Shown here one piece after another: positions 1-9,206 of a stretch of DNA of 64,000 nucleotides (its first letter is position 1; each line of letters begins with the position of its first letter). A program made the position numbers and the translations under genes. The notes beneath the pieces are model-generated. The model had not been told where the DNA came from. It was given only the letters and a program-made list of their open reading frames with translations, and made no database searches. Origin of the DNA: Sideroxydans sp. (GTDB lineage: Bacteria; Pseudomonadota; Gammaproteobacteria; Burkholderiales; Gallionellaceae); NCBI GenBank assembly GCA_016124455.1, contig WGNQ01000005.1:1-64000 (forward strand), given 5' to 3'.

Positions 1-1
1 C

Positions 2-1282
2 AGCGGCAAGGCAGACGAACCGGAGAACAGCTTCTTCTCGCTGTTCAAGGGCGGCTTCCGCGCGATCACCGGCCTGATCGGCCGGGTGCGGCACCAGGAC
101 TACAAAATCACCACGCCGGTGGCGACCATCGGCATTCGCGGTACCGACCATGAAACCGTAATGGTGTTGCCGGATAACCCGCTGGTCGGGACGGGGCAGG
201 CTCAGCCCGGCGTCTACAACAAGGTGAACGTTGGCGAGACCAGCATCACCACGAACCAGGGCACGGTCAACGTACTGCCGAACCAGATGGGTTTTGCGGG
301 CGGGCTGAACCAGGCGCCGCAGATCCAGCCCATTAACACCAACCTGTTCACGGTCACCCCACCGCCGGCGCCGGGTTCGAATGCCGGCGGTGAGGGGGAT
401 AGTGGTGAGCGGGCTACTGCAGTGGTAGACAATGTCGCACAGGCTCCCGCCGGGAGCGGCAGTCAGCCGGCTGGTGCCGCACCAAATACCACGCCGCCCT
501 CGGTGGTGGTCGATTCAACACAGACGGTTACTGCACCATCATTCCCGGCGCAAGGTATCGGCGGAATAGCTTATTTCCCCCCTCCCTATCTGTGTGACTG
601 TTCTCAGGCGCTCTTTTCCAGTACCGCACAATACACAGCCAACGCCACGGGCGGGCTGGGCGCTTTTTCCGCAACCGATCCTGTATCCGGCAGCACTGTC
701 TCGGGAAGCCTGGGCAGCGCATCGGTGCTGGATCAGGGGGCGAACATGCTGGCGGGCAATCTGCACTGGGGGCGCTGGTCCGGGGCTGGGAGCAGCCTCA
801 CTGTCAGTGGTCCTTCCGCCATGGGGGGCAGCGGTTTTAATGGCATTCTGGCGTACATCGGTGGCGATATTCCGACCATGCCGGTGACGGGGGCGGCCAA
901 TTATGCGCCAGTTGGTGGTACGTCGCCGGTGGATACCAACGGCAATACCGGTTCCTTCCTGGGGGCGAATTTGTCCGTCAATTTCCAGACTGCTACGCTC
1001 AATATCAACAGCCTGAGTGTCGGGTTTGGCGGCAATACTTTTGCAATGACAGGAAGCGGAACGTTCCAAGCGAATGGCATCGTGCCACAAACCAATTTTG
1101 CATCAGGAAGCTGTTCCGGTTCAACATGCGGTACGGTGGCGTCATACGGCGTGTATGGTGCTTATTCTGGTGCGTTCACAGGTGCCAATGCAGCGGGCTT
1201 TGGATTGGTATATCAGGTGCAGTCTCTGGGGATAGGCGGGTCGGTTAGCGTCATCGGGACGCAGGGCTTCATCAAACAGTAG
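2..1282 (+). CDS. FecR-domain surface/exported protein, 5' end missing
   Basis: The reading frame is open from the left edge of the window, so the true start lies outside. The first roughly 50 visible residues are the end of a FecR domain, with the family-like stretch FKGGFRAITG followed by TPVATIGIRGTDHE. A Pro/Gly/Ala-rich low-complexity linker follows, then a C-terminal region rich in Gly, Ser, Thr and aromatic residues with alternating beta-strand character. Motifs such as GSFLGANLSVNF and GAFTGANAAGFGLVYQV resemble the eight-stranded barrel of TbpB-like surface proteins. Outside iron signalling, FecR domains occur in exported proteins of unknown role, and that fits here better than a sigma regulator because no TonB receptor or ECF gene is adjacent. 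The precise function is unknown; the barrel assignment is inference. Confidence 0.7.
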   Translation, partial: SGKADEPENSFFSLFKGGFRAITGLIGRVRHQDYKITTPVATIGIRGTDHETVMVLPDNPLVGTGQAQPGVYNKVNVGETSITTNQGTVNVLPNQMGFAGGLNQAPQIQPINTNLFTVTPPPAPGSNAGGEGDSGERATAVVDNVAQAPAGSGSQPAGAAPNTTPPSVVVDSTQTVTAPSFPAQGIGGIAYFPPPYLCDCSQALFSSTAQYTANATGGLGAFSATDPVSGSTVSGSLGSASVLDQGANMLAGNLHWGRWSGAGSSLTVSGPSAMGGSGFNGILAYIGGDIPTMPVTGAANYAPVGGTSPVDTNGNTGSFLGANLSVNFQTATLNINSLSVGFGGNTFAMTGSGTFQANGIVPQTNFASGSCSGSTCGTVASYGVYGAYSGAFTGANAAGFGLVYQVQSLGIGGSVSVIGTQGFIKQ

Positions 1283-1351
1283 GTGCTTGTTGCTGTACCG
1301 GGACACCGCAACCCGGATTGCGGGGCACAGTGTTCCGCCGGTGATGGCAAT

Positions 1352-2758
<1,407 letters not shown>

Positions 2759-2778
2759 TTAACCCGCGCGGGGGGATG

Positions 2779-3858
2779 TTAGCGATTTTCGATGATGCCG
2801 CCGCCGAGGCAGAGCGCGCCGTCGTATACCACTACCGACTGGCCGGGCGTGACTGCCCACTGCGCTTCACTGAAACTGAAGCGTGCCTGGTCGCCATTCA
2901 GCGCTTCGATACGGCAGGTTGCATCCTGCTGGCGGTAGCGCGTCTTGGCGGCGTAGTCGCGTGCAGTATCGGGGGCGTGACCGCTGATCCAGTGCATGTC
3001 CAGCGCATCCAGTTGCGAACTCAGCAAGGCCGGATGGTCGTGACCCTGCACCACGGTCAGGCGGTTGCTGCCCATGTCCTTGCCGGCGACGAACCACGGT
3101 TCGCCGCTGCCTTCCTTGCCGCCGCCGATGCCCAGGCCCTGGCGCTGGCCGATGGTGTAGAACGACAGGCCCTGATGTCGGCCGACGATTTTTCCTTCGG
3201 GCGTCATCATCTCGCCCGGCTGGGTCGGCAGGTAGCGATTGAGGAAGTCGCGGAACGGGCGCTCGCCGATGAAACAGATGCCGGTACTGTCGCGCTTGGC
3301 GTGGTTGGGCAGGCCGTGCTTGCGCGCAATCTCGCGCACTTCGCTTTTCGGCAGCTTGCCCAGCGGGAACATGGCCTTCGACAGTTGCGCCTGGTTCAGC
3401 CGGTGCAGGAAATAGCTCTGGTCCTTGCTGGCGTCATCCGCCTTCAGCAGCTGGAACAGCCCATCCTGCTCGCGCACCTGGGCGTAGTGGCCCATCGCGA
3501 TCGCATCTGCGCCGAGGCGCATGGCGTGGTCGAGGAATGCCTTGAACTTGATCTCCGTGTTGCACAGGATGTCCGGGTTGGGCGTGCGCCCGGCCTCGTA
3601 TTCGCGCAGGAAATAGCTGAACACGCGGTCCTTGTATTCCCTGGCGAAATTCACCGCCTCGATCGGGATGCCGATCACGTCGGCGACCGACACCGCATCG
3701 ATCAGGTCTTCGCGCGACGAGCAGTACTCATCGTCATCGTCGTCTTCCCAGTTCTTCATGAACAGGCCGATGACGTCGTAGCCTTGCTGCTTAAGCAGCA
3801 GGGCGCTGACCGAGGAATCTACCCCGCCGGACATGCCGACAACGACGCGCTTAGTCAT
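2779..3858 (-). CDS. mnmA: tRNA-specific 2-thiouridylase MnmA
   Basis: About 359 residues. It adenylates and then thiolates U34 at C2 in tRNA-Lys, -Glu and -Gln, taking sulfur from the Tus relay. The N-terminal PP-loop GMSGGVDSS lies at residues 8-16. The two catalytic cysteines are in DILCNTE (about C99) and [10 protein letters not shown] (about C195). The ATG at 3858 overlaps the nudJ stop by eight bases (ATGACTAA), indicating translational coupling. A TTG at 3867 would add three residues but is less likely. Order nudJ-mnmA is the same as in E. coli. Confidence 0.97.
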   Translation of the reverse strand: MTKRVVVGMSGGVDSSVSALLLKQQGYDVIGLFMKNWEDDDDDEYCSSREDLIDAVSVADVIGIPIEAVNFAREYKDRVFSYFLREYEAGRTPNPDILCNTEIKFKAFLDHAMRLGADAIAMGHYAQVREQDGLFQLLKADDASKDQSYFLHRLNQAQLSKAMFPLGKLPKSEVREIARKHGLPNHAKRDSTGICFIGERPFRDFLNRYLPTQPGEMMTPEGKIVGRHQGLSFYTIGQRQGLGIGGGKEGSGEPWFVAGKDMGSNRLTVVQGHDHPALLSSQLDALDMHWISGHAPDTARDYAAKTRYRQQDATCRIEALNGDQARFSFSEAQWAVTPGQSVVVYDGALCLGGGIIENR

Positions 3859-4297
3859 AGTGAACAATCATATCCAGCGGGTAACGCTTGCCCGCGAGGT
3901 AATCTTCCACGCAGCGCAGGATCAGCGGGCTGCGGTGGCGTTCCTGTGTGGCGCGGATTTCGTCCGGTGTCATCCATACTGCACGGATGATGCCATCATC
4001 GAGTTTGCGTTCCGGGTGGTGGTCGAGGATGCGCCCGGCAAAGGCAAAGCGCAGGTAAGTGATGTCCGAGCCGGGCGCATGCCAGCGATAAATGCCAACC
4101 AGTTGCTGCGGCTCGAATTCGTAAGCAGCTTCCTCCAGCACTTCGCGCGCCGCGCCGGCAGTCAGCGTTTCATCCGCTTCCCAGTGGCCGGCGGGCTGGT
4201 TGAACAGGATGCCGCGTTCGGTTTGCTCCTCGACCAGCAGGAACTTTCCGTCCTGTTCGATGACGGCGGCGACGGTGACGTTGGGTTTCCAGACCAT
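3851..4297 (-). CDS. nudJ: Nudix hydrolase, NudJ-type phosphatase
   Basis: 148 residues, starting with [12 protein letters not shown], very like the NudJ N-terminus. The Nudix box begins at Gly37 (GHWEADE) and runs through REVLEE at 51-56, with Ala where the consensus has a late Gly. NudJ hydrolyses nucleoside tri- and diphosphates and HMP-PP; the actual substrate here cannot be told. The open frame continues upstream into Arg/Leu-rich nonsense that is the antisense of the neighbouring Lys-rich gene, so the ATG at 4297 is the correct start. The gene overlaps mnmA, as in E. coli, which supports the orthology. Confidence 0.9.
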   Translation of the reverse strand: MVWKPNVTVAAVIEQDGKFLLVEEQTERGILFNQPAGHWEADETLTAGAAREVLEEAAYEFEPQQLVGIYRWHAPGSDITYLRFAFAGRILDHHPERKLDDGIIRAVWMTPDEIRATQERHRSPLILRCVEDYLAGKRYPLDMIVHYD

Positions 4298-4318
4298 GTT
4301 TTTCGATACGGATACAAA

Positions 4319-4350
4319 TAAAAAAAGGCAGGGTTGCCCCTGCCTTTTCA
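4319..4350 (-). terminator. Rho-independent terminator after the Lys-rich protein gene
   Basis: On the minus strand an 11-bp perfect stem (AAAAGGCAGGG / CCCTGCCTTTT) with a 4-base loop is followed by a T-rich tail. It separates the small Lys-rich gene from nudJ, whose start lies only about 20 bases further on. Confidence 0.85.
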
Positions 4351-4364
4351 GGATACTACAAAAA

Positions 4365-4616
4365 TTACTTGGCAGCTGCGTCAGCCTTGGCTTCGGCTTT
4401 CTTTGCCTTCTTGCTGTGCTTTTTGGCTTTTTTGGCCTTCTTGGCGTGCTCTTTCTTTTCCATCTTGGCACTTTCCTTCTTTTCCATCTTGGCGTCTTCC
4501 TTCTTCTCCATCTTGGCTTCAGCCTTGGCAGGAGCAGCAGGAGCCTCGTCGGCAACAGCAGCGAAAGTGGTAGCAGCGAAAACAGCAGCAATCAGTGCGG
4601 ACAACAGTTTGTTCAT
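4365..4616 (-). CDS. Small exported Lys/Ala-rich repeat protein
   Basis: 83 residues. An N-terminal signal peptide is obvious (MNKLLSALIAAVFAATTFAAVA, likely cut before DE). The mature part is almost only Lys, Ala, Glu and Met, with three imperfect copies of KMEKKE(D/S/H)A followed by a Lys-Ala block with a single His. It is highly basic, probably helical, and has no recognisable enzyme domain. In composition it resembles acid-shock (Asr-like) periplasmic proteins, but homology cannot be claimed. It has its own terminator and an upstream region with two palindromes, so it is a monocistronic, probably regulated gene. Shine-Dalgarno CTGGAG lies just upstream of the ATG. Confidence 0.75.
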   Translation of the reverse strand: MNKLLSALIAAVFAATTFAAVADEAPAAPAKAEAKMEKKEDAKMEKKESAKMEKKEHAKKAKKAKKHSKKAKKAEAKADAAAK

Positions 4617-4645
4617 TATTATCTCCAGTTCGGATAGTAGTTTTG

Positions 4646-4675
4646 ATAAACGTTTATGACACTACCATGTGTCAA
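4646..4675 (-). promoter_or_regulatory. Putative promoter/operator of the Lys-rich gene
   Basis: A perfect TTGACA (4675 to 4670, minus strand) lies upstream of the gene. It overlaps one arm of the perfect inverted repeat TGACAC-N6-GTGTCA (4657-4674). Directly next to it is the 12-base palindrome ATAAACGTTTAT (4646-4657). No good -10 box at the usual spacing is visible, which suggests an activator-dependent promoter. The binding protein is unknown. Confidence 0.45.
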
Positions 4676-4726
4676 TCGCAATAACGCGCTACTAAATGGC
4701 CAGTTGACAATCAGATGAACAATATT

Positions 4727-4811
4727 TGGTGCCGGGGGAGGGACTCGAACCCTCACGCCTTGCGGCACCGGATTTTGAGTCCGGCGCGTCTACCAGTTCC
4801 ACCACCCCGGC
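4727..4811 (-). tRNA. tRNA-Leu, anticodon CAA
   Basis: An 85-base class-II tRNA read on the minus strand. The acceptor stem GCCGGGG pairs with CCCCGGC, followed by A and an encoded CCA end. The anticodon stem CCGGA/TCCGG encloses the loop CTCAAAA, giving anticodon CAA for UUG codons. A long variable arm (TGCCGCAAGGCGT region) and the T-loop GTTCGAGTC are present. Confidence 0.95.
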
Positions 4812-4876
4812 AAGGGATAAGGCCGCGAATTATCCACGAAACAACATGCTTCATCAAGCTACAATCACGGTTTTTC

Positions 4877-5917
4877 ATGGAGTTGCCTGTTTTGCGTACT
4901 GCCGATTTTGATTTCCAGTTGCCCGAACAGCTGATCGCACAGCATCCGCCCGCCCGGCGCGGCGCCTGCCGCCTGCTGCACGTGAGCGGTGGAACACTGA
5001 CGGACCGCATGTTTGCCGACCTGCCCGGCCTGCTGCGCGAACACGACCTGCTGGTATTCAACGACACCCGCGTGCTCAAGGCGCGGCTGTTTGGTGTCAA
5101 GGAAAGCGGTGGCAAGGTCGAGATACTGGTCGAGCGGCTGCTGAACGAGCATGAAGCGCTGGTACAACTGCGCGCCAGCAAATCACCCAAGACCGGCGCC
5201 AGGCTGGTGCTGTGCGGCGAATTGCCGGCTACCGTGCTCGGGCGTGAGGGCGAATTCTTCCACCTGCGCCTCGACAGCGAGGAAACCGCCGCAGTGCTGC
5301 TGGAAAAATACGGCCGCCTGCCGCTGCCGCCCTACATTACCCATGACGCCGAGTCTGAGGACGAGGAGCGCTACCAGACCGTATATGCGCGCGAACCGGG
5401 CGCGGTAGCTGCGCCCACCGCCGGCCTGCATTTCGACGAGGCGATGCTGGCGGCGCTGTGCGAGCGCGGTGTGCAGCAGGCCTATGTCACGCTGCATGTC
5501 GGCGCCGGCACCTTCCAGCCGGTGCGGGTGGAAGATACTGCCGAGCATGTGATGCACAGCGAGCGTTACACCATTCCGCAGCAGACGCTGGACGCCATCC
5601 GCGAAGCCAGGGCGCGCAGCGGGCGCGTCATCGCCGTCGGTACCACCAGTCTGCGCGCGCTGGAAAGCGCGGCCGCCGCCGGTGAACTGCAGGCCGGCGA
5701 GGGCGAAACCCGGCTGTTCATCACTCCCGGTTACTGCTTCCGCGTGGTGGACGTGCTGCTCACCAATTTCCATTTGCCGAAGTCCACGCTGCTGATGCTG
5801 GTGTGTGCCTTCGGCGGCATGGGCGAGATGCTGGCAGCCTATCGGCATGCGGTGGCGGAGGAATACCGGTTTTTCAGCTATGGCGATGCCATGCTGATTG
5901 AACGCCCGGGCATTTAA
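4877..5917 (+). CDS. queA: S-adenosylmethionine:tRNA ribosyltransferase-isomerase
   Basis: About 346 residues. It transfers and isomerises the ribosyl part of SAM onto 7-aminomethyl-7-deazaguanine in tRNA, making epoxyqueuosine. Family features are the N-terminal [29 protein letters not shown], the [12 protein letters not shown] region and the C-terminal [18 protein letters not shown]. The ATG at 4877 lacks a clear ribosome site. The TTG at 4892 lies nine bases after GGAG and gives MRTADFDF, closer to the usual QueA N-terminus, so it is a strong alternative start. The open frame upstream of 4877 only reads through the tRNA. Confidence 0.96.
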   Translation: MELPVLRTADFDFQLPEQLIAQHPPARRGACRLLHVSGGTLTDRMFADLPGLLREHDLLVFNDTRVLKARLFGVKESGGKVEILVERLLNEHEALVQLRASKSPKTGARLVLCGELPATVLGREGEFFHLRLDSEETAAVLLEKYGRLPLPPYITHDAESEDEERYQTVYAREPGAVAAPTAGLHFDEAMLAALCERGVQQAYVTLHVGAGTFQPVRVEDTAEHVMHSERYTIPQQTLDAIREARARSGRVIAVGTTSLRALESAAAAGELQAGEGETRLFITPGYCFRVVDVLLTNFHLPKSTLLMLVCAFGGMGEMLAAYRHAVAEEYRFFSYGDAMLIERPGI

Positions 5918-5968
5918 TCGCAGCACGAATCTGTTAGCATAGTCCCGGCATAATCATGGAGGGGCGGG

Positions 5969-6397
5969 ATGATGGCATCCTATATATACTGGTTCTTGCT
6001 GGCGCTGGCATTACTCATGGCAGAAATGGCAACCGGCACCTTTTACATGCTGGTATTGTCCCTTGCCGTGGCGGTCGGTGGCGTGGCGGCACTGCTCGGA
6101 TTGGGCGAGGCGTTGCAATTCGCACTCAGCGGCCTGGCCGGTGTTGCCGGCATTGTCATCCTGCGTCGCCTGAAATCGGCGAGTCCTGCCGACGCAGTCA
6201 ACTCGAATTTCGACATCGGTCAGCCGGTACAGGTGGTGGCCTGGCACGAAGACGGTACGCTGAGGGTGCATTACCGCGGGGCGGAATGGGATGCAGAACT
6301 TGAAACCACTCATACGCCGCACGAAGGTACGCTCTACATCAAGGCCACGCATGGCTCTAAACTGGTATTGACGCACCGTAAGCCGCAGCAGCAATAA
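5969..6397 (+). CDS. NfeD-like membrane protein (partner of SPFH protein)
   Basis: 142 residues. Two or three hydrophobic segments in the first 70 residues are followed by a soluble C-terminal OB-fold typical of short NfeD proteins (the FDIGQPVQVVAW ... LRVHYRGAEWDAEL segment). Such proteins pair with a stomatin/flotillin-like SPFH protein, and the next gene, 10 bases downstream, is exactly that, as in the ybbJ-qmcA pair of E. coli. The role is probably membrane microdomain organisation or quality control. Two adjacent ATGs (5969, 5972) follow a GGGGCGGG ribosome-site region. Confidence 0.85.
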   Translation: MMASYIYWFLLALALLMAEMATGTFYMLVLSLAVAVGGVAALLGLGEALQFALSGLAGVAGIVILRRLKSASPADAVNSNFDIGQPVQVVAWHEDGTLRVHYRGAEWDAELETTHTPHEGTLYIKATHGSKLVLTHRKPQQQ

Positions 6398-6407
6398 GGA
6401 GGCAATC

Positions 6408-7313
6408 ATGGAAATCGCACTGTTCATTCTGATCGCAGCTATCGTTTTTATCGTCAATGCACTCAAGGTTGTGCCGCAGCAAAACGCCTGGGTGGTCGAG
6501 CGGCTGGGGCGGTTTCACGCCGCGCTGGCGCCGGGGTTGAATATCGTGGTGCCATTCGTCGACCGGGTGGCCTACAAGCATTCGCTCAAGGAAGTGCCGA
6601 TGGATGTGCCCAGCCAGATCTGCATTACCAAGGACAATACCCAGTTGCAGGTCGACGGTATCCTGTATTTCCAGGTGACCGATCCCCGGCTGGCTTCCTA
6701 TGGCTCCAGCGATTATGTCTTCGCCATTACCCAGCTTGCCCAGACTACGCTGCGGTCGGTTATCGGCAAGATGGAGCTGGACAAGACCTTCGAGGAGCGC
6801 GACGACATCAATCGCGCGGTCGTCAACGCGCTGGACGAAGCTGCGCTGAGCTGGGGGGTGAAGGTGTTGCGCTACGAGATCAAGGACCTTACCCCGCCCA
6901 AGGAAATCCTCCACGCAATGCAGGCGCAGATTACCGCTGAGCGCGAGAAACGTGCGGTGATTGCCACTTCCGAGGGTAAGCAGCAGGAGCAGATCAACCT
7001 TGCCAACGGCGCACGGCAGGCGGCTATTGCCAAATCCGAAGGCGAAAAGCAGGCCTTAATCAATCGTGCCCAGGGTGAAGCCGAGGCAATCAGGACCGTC
7101 GCTGAGGGCAATGCGCAAGCGATACGCCGCGTGGCCGAGGCGATCGAGGCGCCCGGCGGCATGAACGCGGTTAATCTCAAGGTTGCGGAACAATATGTCG
7201 AGGCGTTCTCGGGTGTCGCGAAGGAAGGCAATACCCTGATCCTGCCCGGCAACCTTGCCGACATGGGCGGTATGGTGGCGGCGGCGATGAGTATTGTGAA
7301 AGCGCAGAAATAA
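6408..7313 (+). CDS. qmcA: SPFH/band-7 membrane protein, QmcA/stomatin-like
   Basis: 301 residues. An N-terminal membrane anchor (ALFILIAAIVFIVNAL) is followed by a band-7 domain (VPQQNAWVVERLGRF, then VPMDVPSQ), and then a long Glu/Ala/Gln-rich coiled coil (EREKRAVIATSEGKQQEQ onward) typical of stomatin-like paraslipins. It is predicted to form oligomers at the inner membrane and, with the preceding NfeD partner, to act in membrane-protein quality control. Shine-Dalgarno AAGGAGG precedes the ATG. The symbol is given by similarity in architecture and by the ybbJ-like neighbour. Confidence 0.88.
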   Translation: MEIALFILIAAIVFIVNALKVVPQQNAWVVERLGRFHAALAPGLNIVVPFVDRVAYKHSLKEVPMDVPSQICITKDNTQLQVDGILYFQVTDPRLASYGSSDYVFAITQLAQTTLRSVIGKMELDKTFEERDDINRAVVNALDEAALSWGVKVLRYEIKDLTPPKEILHAMQAQITAEREKRAVIATSEGKQQEQINLANGARQAAIAKSEGEKQALINRAQGEAEAIRTVAEGNAQAIRRVAEAIEAPGGMNAVNLKVAEQYVEAFSGVAKEGNTLILPGNLADMGGMVAAAMSIVKAQK

Positions 7314-7405
7314 AGCCTGTCTGCCATATTCGTTCGAAAACAATTATTTTTAATCAGCCTGATAGGCTGTAATTCCAGCCTTTCCGGGAATGCCGACCAG
7401 ATATA

Positions 7406-7434
7406 TAGACTGCCCAGTCTAATGCTGGCATAAT
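7406..7434 (+). promoter_or_regulatory. Promoter with TetR-type operator for the efflux operon
   Basis: TAGACTG-CC-CAGTCTA at 7406-7421 is a perfect 7-bp inverted repeat with a 2-base spacer, typical of TetR-family operators. It overlaps a possible -35 (TAGACT, 7406-7411) spaced 17 bases from CATAAT (7429-7434). The transcript would start just before the TetR gene at 7442, so autorepression together with control of the downstream efflux genes is likely. Confidence 0.65.
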
Positions 7435-7441
7435 TCATCCC

Positions 7442-8029
7442 ATGAATATGAGTGCGAATAATCGCGACCGCCTGTTTTCCGCGGCGGTAGAGCTCTTCCT
7501 GGAGCATGGCTACGACGCGAGCGTGGACATGATCATCAGTCGTGCCGGCGTGGCGCGACAGACTTTCTACAACCACTTCCAGAACAAGGAAAGCCTGTTT
7601 GTTGAAGTAATGCGCGACTGCATGTGCGACCTCCTGGTGCCCTTGACCGAGAACTCGGGGGACTTGTACGCGACGCTCAAAAAATTCGCAACGGCTTACC
7701 GGCAGCGTGCGCTGTGTCCGGCGGGTGTGTCCGGGTACCGCACGATGGTGGGGCAGGCGCAGCGCTTTCCAGACCTGACGCGGGAAGCATTCGAGTCAGG
7801 TATCGGCCATATGGTTAACATTCTTGCCCAATTGCTGGGTAAGGCGATGGAGCGCGGTGAGTTGCGCAAGGTCGAGCCGATGTTTGCCGCGGAAATGTTG
7901 ATGTCGATGCTGGCCGGGCTGGAACGCAGCCGCTTGCTGATGGGCGCGGTTAATCCGCCGTACGACGAGACGGCGCGGGTGGAATCTATCGTGGATGGTT
8001 TTTTGCGGATGTTTGCACCGCATGATTAG
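7442..8029 (+). CDS. TetR-family transcriptional regulator of RND efflux
   Basis: 195 residues. The N-terminal helix-turn-helix is clear (LFLEHGYDASVDMIISRAGVARQTFYNHF), with the family-typical TFYNHFQNKESLF recognition region around residues 40-52. The C-terminal part is an alpha-helical ligand-binding domain of the AcrR/TetR_C type. It is the first gene of an operon with membrane-fusion, RND and outer-membrane factor genes and has a palindromic operator directly upstream, so it very probably represses that operon until a substrate binds. Confidence 0.93.
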   Translation: MNMSANNRDRLFSAAVELFLEHGYDASVDMIISRAGVARQTFYNHFQNKESLFVEVMRDCMCDLLVPLTENSGDLYATLKKFATAYRQRALCPAGVSGYRTMVGQAQRFPDLTREAFESGIGHMVNILAQLLGKAMERGELRKVEPMFAAEMLMSMLAGLERSRLLMGAVNPPYDETARVESIVDGFLRMFAPHD

Positions 8030-8045
8030 CATGGGAGCATTAAAG

Positions 8046-9197
8046 ATGAAATCAGGAAGTTCTTTCATGTCCGGTGGTGGAGTGCTGGCGGTTGCCGTGA
8101 CCGTGCTGGCGCTTGCCGGTTGCGGTGCGCAGGAAGGTGGTAAGCCAAAAGCAGCTGCGGGCGGAGCACCGCCGCCAGCCGAGGTCAACGTGGTGGTGGC
8201 GAGCAAGGGCATGGCAACGCTGACCCAGGATCTGCCGGGACGGCTGGAAGCTTACCGTACCGCGCAGGTAAGGGCGCGCGTCGACGGTATCGTTGAAAAA
8301 CGTCTGTTCAAGGAAGGCAGCGATGTGAAGGCGGGCGATACGCTGTATCAGATCGATGCGCGCACTTACCAGACGGCTTACGATTCGGCCAAGGCGGATG
8401 TGGACGTTGCGCGCCAGACGGTGGCGCGTTACAAGCCGCTGCTGGAAGCCAAGGCGGTCAGCCAGCAGGATTACGACCTCGCGGTGGCCAAGCTCAAGCA
8501 GGCTGAAGTGGCAATGGCCAAGGCACAACTCGACCTAGACAATACGCGTGTACCGGCACCGATTGCCGGGCGCATCGGACGGGCGCTGGTAACCGAGGGC
8601 GCGCTGGTCGGGCATGGTGATGCGACGCAACTGGCCACGGTGGAGCAGGTCGACCCGATTTACGCAAATTTCACCGAGCCGGGGGCGGACATGCTGCGCC
8701 TGCGCAAGGAAATCGATGCGGGCAAGCTGAAACGTAGCGAGTCGACCCAGGTGGAACTGGTGCTGGAAGACGGTACCGTCTATTCGCAGCAGGGCAAGCT
8801 GCTGTTCTCCGATCTCGCGGTCGATCCGGGTACCGGCAGTGTTTCCCTGCGTGCCAAATTCCCCAATCCGAAACATGAGCTGCTGCCCGGCATGTTCGTG
8901 CGGGTGCGTTTCTCCGAAGCGACTTCCGACGACGCCATCAAGCTGCCGCAACGCGCGCTCGAATCGGGGCCGCAAGGCCAGTTCGTGATGGTGGTGGATG
9001 CGCAGGGCAAGGTGGCACCGCGTCCGGTTACCACCGGCGGTATGGCCGGCGGTGATTTCATCATCAGCAAGGGGCTGAATGGCGGCGAGCAGGTCATCGT
9101 CGATGGTTTGCAGAAGGCGCGTCCCGGCAGCACGGTAAAAGCGGTCGTGGTGGGGGATGACAACTCCCCGGCCGTGCCTGCTGCTGAAAAACACTAA
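8046..9197 (+). CDS. RND efflux periplasmic adaptor (membrane fusion protein)
   Basis: 383 residues. A lipoprotein signal peptide ends in LALAGC (lipid-modified Cys26). Next come the beta-barrel/lipoyl half-motif (LEAYRTAQVRARVDGIVEKR), a helical hairpin (residues about 110-165, KADVDVARQTVARYK), the second lipoyl half (TRVPAPIAGRIGRALV) and the C-terminal membrane-proximal domain. It is of the AcrA/MexA type and links the inner-membrane pump to the outer-membrane channel. The ATG at 8046 is chosen because GGGAG lies eight bases before it. The drug specificity cannot be inferred. Confidence 0.95.
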   Translation: MKSGSSFMSGGGVLAVAVTVLALAGCGAQEGGKPKAAAGGAPPPAEVNVVVASKGMATLTQDLPGRLEAYRTAQVRARVDGIVEKRLFKEGSDVKAGDTLYQIDARTYQTAYDSAKADVDVARQTVARYKPLLEAKAVSQQDYDLAVAKLKQAEVAMAKAQLDLDNTRVPAPIAGRIGRALVTEGALVGHGDATQLATVEQVDPIYANFTEPGADMLRLRKEIDAGKLKRSESTQVELVLEDGTVYSQQGKLLFSDLAVDPGTGSVSLRAKFPNPKHELLPGMFVRVRFSEATSDDAIKLPQRALESGPQGQFVMVVDAQGKVAPRPVTTGGMAGGDFIISKGLNGGEQVIVDGLQKARPGSTVKAVVVGDDNSPAVPAAEKH

Positions 9198-9206
9198 GGA
9201 GACGAC

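Noticed and set aside
4298-4591. Upstream extension of nudJ with a Leu-rich start and Arg-rich repeats
   Set aside because: It is another frame of the Lys-rich protein gene and crosses a terminator.
4715-4876. Upstream extension of queA from 4715
   Set aside because: It would translate the antisense of tRNA-Leu; no similarity to QueA before 4877.
7351-7370. CAGCC-TGATA-GGCTG hairpin after the SPFH gene
   Set aside because: Only 5 bp and no T run on either strand; not called a terminator.
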